Position numbers and translations under genes: made by a program. DNA of 11,978 bases, from NCBI GenBank assembly GCA_900549195.1, contig URNK01000039.1, positions 1-11,978 on the forward strand. Direction: 5' to 3'. This stretch comes from an uncultured Collinsella sp. (GTDB taxonomy: Bacteria; Actinomycetota; Coriobacteriia; Coriobacteriales; Coriobacteriaceae). This document shows, in pieces, positions 1 through 5,186 of this stretch; the stretch's first letter is position 1; the number at the start of each line of letters is the position of its first letter. Under the pieces are notes generated by a model. It saw only the letters and a program-made list of their open reading frames with translations. It searched no databases and was not told the DNA's origin.

Positions 1-32
1 CTCGTGGGCTCGGAGATGTGTATAAGAGACAG
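1..32. other. Nextera/Tn5 sequencing adapter remnant (not genomic)
   Basis: Bases 1-32 match the Illumina Nextera read-2 transposase adapter lacking only its first two bases. Positions 14-32 are the 19-bp Tn5 mosaic end AGATGTGTATAAGAGACAG. Read on the minus strand in the frame of the adjoining nadA, the adapter gives LSLIHISEPT, a peptide typical of adapter read-through. Genomic sequence starts at base 33, so this is a library artefact at the contig end, not a mobile element of the organism. Confidence 0.97.
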
Positions 33-764
33 GATGTAGTCGGCCTCGGCCAGGACGTCGGCCTTGCACTCGGGGTGCGCCAGCACGAGCGCGTCGGGGT
101 GGGCCTCCGTCGCGTCGACGATCTGCTCGACGGTGATGATGTGATGGCGCGGGCAGTAGCCGTTGTTGAGGATGACGTGCTTTTGCGGCACCTGCTCGGC
201 TACGAAGCGTCCCAGGTTTTGATCGGGAATGAACAGGACATGCTGCTGCGGCAGCTCGGACACGATCTTAACGGCGTTGGAGCTGGTGACGCACACGTCG
301 CTCCAGCTCTTGATCTCGACCGTGGAGTTGACGTAGCAGACGACAGCCAGGTCGTCGCCGTACTCGGCGCGCGCCGCGTCGACCGTCTCGTGCTTGACCA
401 TGTGCGCCATGGGACAGTCCGCGCCCGGCTCGGGCAGAAGCACGGTCTTGGTGGGGTTGAGCAGCTTGGCGCTCTCGCCCATAAACTCCACGCCGCACAA
501 CACGATGGTCTGCTGCGGCAGGCTCTTGGCGAGCTTGGCCAGGTAGAAGCTGTCGCCGACGTAATCAGCCACGGCCTGCACCTCGGGCGCCACATAATAG
601 TGCGCCAGGATCACCGCGTCACGTTGGGTTTTTAGTTGCTGAATGGCCTCGACGAGCTCTGCGGGCACCAGTGCCGCACGCTCCGTTGCCGTCGTTGCCG
701 ATGCTAGGCCGGCCGCGATATCGCGTGCAAGCTCCGACGCATCCATGTTCGCGCTCTGTGCCAT
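33..764 (-). CDS. nadA: Quinolinate synthase NadA, 3'-truncated by contig end
   Basis: NadA condenses iminoaspartate with dihydroxyacetone phosphate to quinolinate in de novo NAD synthesis and uses a [4Fe-4S] cluster. The visible 244 residues carry the family landmarks: HYY at 55-57, the first cluster cysteine C90 in the segment LCGVEFMGESAK, GADCPMA at 114-120, YVNSTVEIK near 144-152, PDQNLG at 180-185, GYCPRHH at 202-208 with the second cluster cysteine C204, and AHPEC at 229-233. The third cluster cysteine of the family lies further toward the C-terminus and is missing, because the sequence ends at the adapter junction (last complete codon 35-33). The start at 764 follows a purine-rich GAGAGGGG; an in-frame ATG at 746 is the alternative. 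The first 40 or so residues are a poorly conserved leader. nadB and nadC often follow nadA and may lie beyond the contig edge. Confidence 0.95.
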
Positions 765-799
765 CAAGGCCCCTCTCTTTTGGCGAATCTTGGGGCTTT

Positions 800-828
800 A
801 GTATGACACCTAGGTTTACAGCTGACAA
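800..828 (-). promoter_or_regulatory. Probable sigma-70-type promoter of nadA
   Basis: On the minus strand, a -35 box TTGTCA (828-823, 5 of 6 matches to TTGACA) and a -10 box CATACT (805-800, 4 of 6) are separated by exactly 17 bp. Transcription would start near 793, leaving about 30 nt of leader before the nadA ATG at 764. The -35 box and the spacer lie inside the 806-849 inverted repeat, so a protein bound there would block RNA polymerase. This is predicted from sequence only. Confidence 0.55.
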
Positions 829-849
829 GACAGCTGTAAACCTAGGTGT
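806..849. promoter_or_regulatory. Perfect 19+19 bp inverted repeat, probable operator of nadA
   Basis: The left arm ACACCTAGGTTTACAGCTG (806-824) and the right arm CAGCTGTAAACCTAGGTGT (831-849) are perfect reverse complements around a 6-nt spacer, ACAAGA. Each arm also contains two short self-palindromes, CCTAGG and CAGCTG. The repeat covers the -35 box and spacer of the predicted nadA promoter. There is no T-run on either side, so a terminator is unlikely. The best-known repressor of de novo NAD genes in low-GC Gram-positives is NiaR/YrxA (niacin-responsive), and a regulator of that kind is the natural guess. I cannot confirm the motif from memory. Confidence 0.6.
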
Positions 850-1056
850 AAAGTTGAAATAAAGATTCAATCATGTGGCAGGTCCATTTTCGAACTGGCA
901 AGCTGAGGATAGCTGAGCTCTCGATGGCGCAGGAGGCATCTTTCGCCACCGCAACACCGCTTGGCGCGAGCTGCACGCCGTGGGGCGCAAACGGTCCGCA
1001 CCCCCGCAAGCGGCGCGTGCCCGATGTGGCAAAATCGAACTACTTAAGGGGGCCGA

Positions 1057-1779
1057 ATGCTCAAGATTATCGCCTGCGACGATGATGTCGCTTTTCTAGA
1101 TAGACTGCACCGGATGATCGACCGTTGGTCGACCGAGACGGGCACGGCGGTCGATGTTGCGCTCGTCACGCGCGGCGAGGACCTGCTGGCCCGCCATGCC
1201 GCATCGCGCGCCGACATCATTCTGCTCGACATGATCATGCCGCTCGTCAACGGCATGGACACCGCACGCGAACTGCGCCAGGCCGACACCGCCGTGCGCC
1301 TGGTGTTCCTCACCTCGTCGCCCGAGTTCGCGCTGGAATCCTACGAGGTCCGCGCCTTCGACTATCTGCTCAAGCCCGTGGCCTACGAACGCCTGGCGCG
1401 ATTACTCGACGAGCTTTCGAGCATGCGCCCGGCGGCAACCGACGAGCTCGTGATCAAAACTTCCTTTGGCTACCACGCCCTGCGCCTGTCCGACATCGAA
1501 TATGCCGAGGCGCGCAACAAGCACGTGGTCTTCCACCTGCGCGACGGACGCGATATCGAGGCACTCGAGTCGTTCCGCAGCGTCGAGGACCGCTTGGAGC
1601 AAAACGCGGTCTTCTTTAAATGCCACCGCAGCTACCAGGTCAACCTGCGCAATATCGATCACTTTGACCGCACGGACATCGTCATGCGCTCGGGCGCGTG
1701 CATCCCGCTTTCGCGCAGCTGCAAGCAGGGATTCCAAGACGCCTACTTTGCGGCGCGCTTTGAGGGCGGGAGGCGCTGA
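1057..1779 (+). CDS. LytTR-family response regulator (AgrA/LytR type)
   Basis: This 240-residue DNA-binding response regulator has an N-terminal receiver domain (about 1-122) and a C-terminal LytTR domain (about 131-232). Receiver residues are all present: acidic cluster D8-D10, phospho-acceptor D58 in LLDMIMP, switch T86 and K106 in LLKP. The LytTR part shows the usual core, with IEYAEARNKHVVFHL at 147-161 and FFKCHRSYQVNLRNI at 186-200. The ATG at 1057 follows AAGGGGG (1046-1052) with a short 4-nt gap. Its stop overlaps the start of the following GHKL kinase (TGATG), so the pair is translationally coupled and is its own partner set. LytTR regulators usually bind direct repeats and control peptide signalling, bacteriocin, wall or virulence genes. 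The target here is unknown because no signal-peptide gene or exporter is visible nearby. Confidence 0.93.
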   Translation: MLKIIACDDDVAFLDRLHRMIDRWSTETGTAVDVALVTRGEDLLARHAASRADIILLDMIMPLVNGMDTARELRQADTAVRLVFLTSSPEFALESYEVRAFDYLLKPVAYERLARLLDELSSMRPAATDELVIKTSFGYHALRLSDIEYAEARNKHVVFHLRDGRDIEALESFRSVEDRLEQNAVFFKCHRSYQVNLRNIDHFDRTDIVMRSGACIPLSRSCKQGFQDAYFAARFEGGRR

Positions 1780-3056
1780 TGGTCTCCTCGGTCGAAATGG
1801 TCCTTTGGGCAATCCACCACGCCACGACGCTGCTCTTTGGCGTCTTTGCCTCGGCGGCGCTGTGCGGTGTCGAGATCAACCGGCGTCATGCGCTTGAACT
1901 GGTGTTGGTCGGCATCGTGACCGGCGCTGCCTTTTCGATCGCCAATGTCGTTGGCGGCGAACTATTTGCCCGACAGGTTTATCCACTTGCCGTGCACCTG
2001 CCGCTTATCGTCTACCTGTGTGCGCGCTACCGCCTGAGCCCGCTGCTTGCCGCGCTCGGCATTACGAGTGCTTATCTGAGCTGCCAGTTCAGCAATTGGA
2101 TGGGCATCGCCGCCTTTGCCGCAACCGATTCGCAGATCGCGTACTATCTGGCGCGCATCGCGACCACACTCGCCGTCTTTGCCGTCCTGTTGCATTGGGC
2201 CGGCGACATCGGTCCACGCTTGGCGATTAAAAGCACCACCGAGCTGGGCATCCTTTTAATCCTGCCGCTCGTCTATTACGTCTTTGACTATGCCACCAAC
2301 GTCTACACCACGCTGTTCCACTCGGGCTCGGTGGTAACGGTTGAGTTTTTGGCATTTGCGCTCTGTGCCTTCTATCTTATGTTTCTTGCCGTTTACCTGC
2401 GCGAATACGAAGAAAAGGAAACCGCCGAGCGAGAGCGCTGGATGCTCGAAACCCGCGACAGCGCCGCCATCAAAGAGCTCGAGGCTTGGCGTCAATCTGG
2501 GCGCGAGCTGTCGATTCTTCGCCACGATATGCGCCACTTCCTACGCGGCCTGGCCGCTTTAATTGAGGAGGGCCACACCGACGAGGCGCTCAAACGCATC
2601 GATGAACTCTGCGAAGCCGGCGATCGCACCGCCGTACGCCGCTTCTGCGCCAACGAGACCGTAAACATCGCGCTTTCGTCATTTAACTCGGATATCAATA
2701 GAAACGGCATTACCGCCAACCTGCGCGCCGCCGTGCCCGAAACCATCCATGTAGGTGACGCCGACCTGTTTAGCGTGCTCTCAAATGCCTTGGAAAACGC
2801 TATCACCGCCGCAAGCGCCGCACCCCAAGGAAAGCGATTCGTCGACTTTGACCTGCGATTAGAGGACGGCCAGCTGCTGTTATTAGTTTCCAACACGTTT
2901 GACCGCGCGCCGCGCATGGTCGACGGCATGCCCGTAACCCGGCATGCGGGCCACGGCTTTGGCACCAGGAGCATCAAGCTTGCCGTGGAGCGCATGAACG
3001 GCAACTGTCAGTTCCGCATCAACGGCGACCGGTTTGAGCTTCGCGCCGTGATGTAA
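1779..3056 (+). CDS. Membrane GHKL sensor histidine kinase (AgrC-like), partner of the LytTR regulator
   Basis: This 425-residue sensor has an N-terminal half (about 7-205) of hydrophobic stretches consistent with six or seven membrane segments. A charged, probably coiled-coil linker follows (about 206-240), then the kinase core. The phospho-accepting histidine is most likely H249 in LRHDMRHFL, the variant H-box of AgrC/LytS-type kinases. The ATP-binding GHKL domain has an N-box NALENAI (337-343) and a glycine box GHGFGT (391-396). It lacks the HisKA dimerisation domain of classical kinases, as expected for this family. The ATG shares one base with the regulator's TGA. No ligand can be read from the sequence. 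AgrC relatives sense cyclic peptides, but no AgrB or AgrD homologue is present here. The gene ends 74 bp before a convergent gene and I see no clear terminator in the gap. Confidence 0.92.
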   Translation: MVSSVEMVLWAIHHATTLLFGVFASAALCGVEINRRHALELVLVGIVTGAAFSIANVVGGELFARQVYPLAVHLPLIVYLCARYRLSPLLAALGITSAYLSCQFSNWMGIAAFAATDSQIAYYLARIATTLAVFAVLLHWAGDIGPRLAIKSTTELGILLILPLVYYVFDYATNVYTTLFHSGSVVTVEFLAFALCAFYLMFLAVYLREYEEKETAERERWMLETRDSAAIKELEAWRQSGRELSILRHDMRHFLRGLAALIEEGHTDEALKRIDELCEAGDRTAVRRFCANETVNIALSSFNSDINRNGITANLRAAVPETIHVGDADLFSVLSNALENAITAASAAPQGKRFVDFDLRLEDGQLLLLVSNTFDRAPRMVDGMPVTRHAGHGFGTRSIKLAVERMNGNCQFRINGDRFELRAVM

Positions 3057-3130
3057 GGGCGCGGGCGCGACGGATTTGCGTTCCGCGGGTACGGCTCGTC
3101 CGCTCGGGGTCGTTTGTCGACGCGGGCTCG

Positions 3131-3706
3131 CTACAGCGGGGCGGCCGCCGGAGTCAGCTGCTTGATGTAGGCCCACATGCGCTGCTTGGCCGCTTTGTCG
3201 GTCAGCGCCGCCTCAAAGCCATCGAGCGCGAGCACGCGGCGGCCCTGCACATGGGCGACCAGGCCGGGCTTGAGCATGGCGGTGTCGAAGTCATCGATCG
3301 CCACGAGCATATCGGCGTAGGTCTCGCGCATGGCGTCAGCCGCGTTGTTGTCGAGCAGCAGCACCGCCTCGGGGTCCAAAGCCTCAAGCGCCTCACGGAA
3401 CAGCTCGCACGGCAGAGTCTCGCCCACCGCGACCGTCCCATCACCCACGCCGGCGACGCTTGCCAGCACGCAAAAATCCTCGGGCGCGTAGCCGATGGCC
3501 CCAAGCGCCTTGCGCAACGCCGCGCCATCCGGGCCGGCGGCAAGCTCGCCACCCGAACGCTCGGCCTCGTCCAGATCGCCTTTGACCAGCACGATCGGCG
3601 AGCACGCGTTGCCCGCGATACGCACGCCACGACCCGCGAGCGATGCGAGCTCCTGCTCGGTCGCCTGGGCGATGGCTTCTTTTTTCTGGCTTTGTGACGT
3701 GGGCAT
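3131..3706 (-). CDS. Degenerate family-4 uracil-DNA glycosylase-like protein, function unknown
   Basis: This 191-residue cytosolic protein has a recognisable family-4 UDG layout with altered key motifs. SPIVLVKGDLDEAERSGGE (36-54) occupies the place of the family's LMIVGEGPGEEEDKTGRP. LFREALEALDPEAVLLLDNNAADAM (in pieces, 102-126) matches the helix-strand region before the active site. LALDGFEAALTD (159-170) sits where the catalytic HPAYLL loop should be. The catalytic acidic/glycine motif, the HP loop and the four iron-sulfur cysteines are lost, so glycosylase activity is doubtful. An upstream ATG at 3736 overlaps a TATAAT -10 box, so I start at 3706, which has GGAGAG just upstream. The homology is inferred by eye, and a small assembly or scaffold role is equally possible. 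It is divergent from trxA. Confidence 0.75.
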   Translation of the reverse strand: MPTSQSQKKEAIAQATEQELASLAGRGVRIAGNACSPIVLVKGDLDEAERSGGELAAGPDGAALRKALGAIGYAPEDFCVLASVAGVGDGTVAVGETLPCELFREALEALDPEAVLLLDNNAADAMRETYADMLVAIDDFDTAMLKPGLVAHVQGRRVLALDGFEAALTDKAAKQRMWAYIKQLTPAAAPL

Positions 3707-3734
3707 GCGCTCTCCAATCGTTTGCGTGCCCACC

Positions 3735-3740
3735 ATTATA
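3735..3740 (-). promoter_or_regulatory. -10 box upstream of the UDG-like gene
   Basis: The minus strand reads TATAAT, a perfect -10 consensus, about 30 nt upstream of the ATG at 3706. No good -35 box is found at 16-18 bp. This box decides the gene start, since the alternative ATG at 3736 lies within it and would not be transcribed. Confidence 0.45.
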
Positions 3741-3746
3741 TAAAAG

Positions 3747-3779
3747 AGCCGCCCACGAGTGGTTGCTTTGCGGGCGGCT
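3747..3779. repeat. Inverted repeat in the divergent intergenic region before trxA
   Basis: AGCCGCCC (3747-3754) and GGGCGGCT (3772-3779) are perfect 8-bp inverted arms 17 nt apart. They lie between the -10 box of the leftward gene and a possible -10 box TATAAG (3783-3788) of trxA, in the region where both -35 boxes should be. This could be a shared operator. As leftward RNA it would be a stem followed by CTTTT, so a weak terminator is the alternative. Confidence 0.4.
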
Positions 3780-3842
3780 GGGTATAAGCACGGTCGTACT
3801 GAGTTTTACGCGGCCAAGCCGCGTCGCATTATGGAGGTCACC

Positions 3843-4163
3843 ATGGCTGACATTAATCAGATTACCCCCGAGAACTTCGATTCCATCGTTAACGACAGCC
3901 TGCCCGTGCTGGTCGATTTTTGGGCACCGTGGTGCGGGCCCTGTCGATCCCTCTCGCCCATCGTTGACGAGGTTGCCGATGAGCTGGCGGGCAAGCTTGC
4001 CGTTGCCAAATGCAACGTCGACGACAACCAGGACCTGGCCATGAAGTATGGCGTCATGAGCATCCCCACGCTGGTTGTGTTTAAGAACGGCGAGGAGATT
4101 GACCGCTCGGTTGGCGCTCTGCCCAAGGCGAGGCTGCAGGCGCTGCTGGAGAAGCATCTGTAA
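3843..4163 (+). CDS. trxA: Thioredoxin
   Basis: This 106-residue thioredoxin is full length for the family (about 105-110). It reduces protein disulfides in the cytosol and is recycled by thioredoxin reductase, which is not in this window. The active site WCGPC is at 30-34, preceded by the typical strand PVLVDFWAP. The buried aspartate of the family is present (D25), and the cis-proline is P75 in SIPTL. KNGEEIDRSVGALPK near 81-95 is the usual C-terminal part. The start at 3843 is set by GGAGGT (3833-3838) with a 4-nt gap. The in-frame ATG at 3831 overlaps that ribosome site and is rejected. The gene appears monocistronic: a strong hairpin terminator lies at 4285-4322, about 120 nt downstream. 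Confidence 0.96.
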   Translation: MADINQITPENFDSIVNDSLPVLVDFWAPWCGPCRSLSPIVDEVADELAGKLAVAKCNVDDNQDLAMKYGVMSIPTLVVFKNGEEIDRSVGALPKARLQALLEKHL

Positions 4164-4284
4164 TACGCTTGTTACATGTTGCCGTCTGCCTGCCGTCCAT
4201 GAGCGCTTTTGCACCGCTCGCCGGACTTCTGGATGCACCGAGTGCAACCACGGATAGTATGGTAGTCACAAACAGCCCCCAGTG

Positions 4285-4322
4285 AACGGGTGCGGGTCGC
4301 ACAGACTCGCACCCGTTTTCTT
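4285..4322 (+). terminator. Rho-independent terminator downstream of trxA
   Basis: A 14-bp stem (4285-4298 with 4304-4317), containing one G-U pair, closes a GCACA loop and runs into TTTTCTT. The stem is GC-rich and the T-tract is on the plus-strand side, so it terminates rightward transcription. It separates trxA from the nickel/hydrogenase-maturation cluster that starts at 4395. Confidence 0.85.
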
Positions 4323-4394
4323 ATGCAGCTGCGCACAGAGCGGGCGTAGTAAAATCTGAACCACTGAACTGCCCCATACAAAAGGAGATTTTCC

Positions 4395-4643
4395 ATGCAT
4401 GACGTCGGAATGAACATGAGCCAGCTTGCCATGAGCGTCAAGCAGGTCGACGACACCATCGAGCTCGCTCACGAGTGGAGCCATCAGCTGCTGCATGCGA
4501 CCGAGAATTTTGACATGGAGCGCATCGGCGCCAAGCTCGAGGCCGCCATGGCCGCGCTCCACGAGGCGCATGACGCGCTCGAGGGCTACGAGGAAGCCAT
4601 CGAGGCCGACCACAACTCCGTCGGCTCCGTGAAGCTGGTGTAA
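4395..4643 (+). CDS. Small His-rich helical protein next to NikR, family not recognised
   Basis: I do not recognise this 82-residue protein. It has no signal peptide or membrane segment and is predicted by eye to be two helices joined near residues 36-42. Seven histidines stand out: H2, H26, H30, H34, H56, H59 and H73. H26, H30 and H34 are spaced four apart, so they line one face of a helix together with E23 and E27. H56 and H59 lie on the second helix. Methionines 1, 6, 8 and 13 sit at the N-terminus. Such spacing suits metal binding. The protein begins MHD, reminiscent of the nickel-binding MHE start of HypA, but it lacks HypA's zinc cysteines and is too short. The ATG follows AAAGGAGA (4381-4388). 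The stop is one base before the GTG of nikR, which implies translational coupling. Nickel handling is an inference from context. Confidence 0.85.
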   Translation: MHDVGMNMSQLAMSVKQVDDTIELAHEWSHQLLHATENFDMERIGAKLEAAMAALHEAHDALEGYEEAIEADHNSVGSVKLV

Positions 4644-4644
4644 G

Positions 4645-5157
4645 GTGGCCGAACACGAGCACTGCTGCGGGTACGAGCACGAGCATCCGCACGGGGCGGA
4701 CGGTGACGCGGGCTGCCACTGTAGTGGCTCCGGCTCCGAGCTGGTCCGTTTTTCGGTTACCGCACCCGACGACCTGCTGCGCCGTTTTGACGAGCAGATC
4801 GGGCGCCGCGGCGACGTGGCCAACCGATCCGAGGCCGTGCGCGACCTGATTCGCGCCTCGATCGCCAAGGAGCAGATGCGCACGCCCGATGAGCACGTTA
4901 TCGGGTCGCTCACCATGATCTACGACCATCACACCGGCGATCTGACGCGCCGTCTGGACGAGGTGCAGCACGACTACACCAACGAGATCGTATCGACCAT
5001 GCACGTGCATCTGGATCACCACAACTGCTTGGAGATTCTGGCGCTCAAGGGTCGCGGCGAGCGCGTCTACGAACTAGCCGACCGCCTGCTGGGCCTGCGC
5101 GGCGTTAAGCACGGCGAGCTCACCTGCGCCGCCACCAAGCAGAGCCTGGGGCTGTAA
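4645..5157 (+). CDS. nikR: Nickel-responsive transcriptional regulator NikR with His/Cys-rich N-terminal extension
   Basis: NikR is a ribbon-helix-helix repressor that binds DNA when loaded with nickel and usually controls nickel uptake or nickel enzymes. Residues 31-76 form the DNA-binding domain (SELVRFSVTAPDDLL then NRSEAVRDLIR). The C-terminal ACT-like domain keeps the four high-affinity nickel ligands: H109, H120, H122 and C128 match E. coli H76, H87, H89 and C95 (HVHLDHHNC here). At 170 residues it is about 35 longer than E. coli NikR (133). The extra length is an N-terminal stretch (1-30) with six histidines and four cysteines. The next in-frame ATG is at residue 78, inside the domain, so the GTG at 4645 and the extension look real. 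No clear ribosome site precedes it. Translation is probably coupled to the upstream small gene. Confidence 0.93.
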   Translation: MAEHEHCCGYEHEHPHGADGDAGCHCSGSGSELVRFSVTAPDDLLRRFDEQIGRRGDVANRSEAVRDLIRASIAKEQMRTPDEHVIGSLTMIYDHHTGDLTRRLDEVQHDYTNEIVSTMHVHLDHHNCLEILALKGRGERVYELADRLLGLRGVKHGELTCAATKQSLGL

Positions 5158-5186
5158 CAGCACACATTTCAACGAAGGAGGGTCGC

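Noticed and set aside
1..32. Tn5 mosaic end as evidence of a genomic transposon
   Set aside because: The full match extends to the synthetic Nextera adapter and sits at the very contig end, so it is a library artefact.
18..635. Open plus-strand reading frame of 205 codons opposite nadA
   Set aside because: It begins inside the sequencing adapter and is antisense to conserved nadA; its composition reflects GC-rich codon bias.
873..1085. 70-codon plus-strand frame before the LytTR regulator, considered as a signal peptide gene
   Set aside because: No ribosome site, it runs into the regulator's coding region, and it has no leader-peptide or Agr-type features.
4164..4394. NikR operator (E. coli GTATGA-N16-TCATAC or similar) before the nickel cluster
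   Set aside because: Only isolated half-like words (GTATGG at 4257, CCATAC at 4374) are seen, over 100 bp apart; no properly spaced dyad.
4395..4643. Annotation of the 82-residue gene as hypA because it begins MHD
   Set aside because: It lacks the zinc-binding cysteine pairs and is about 30 residues shorter than HypA; only the first residues resemble it.
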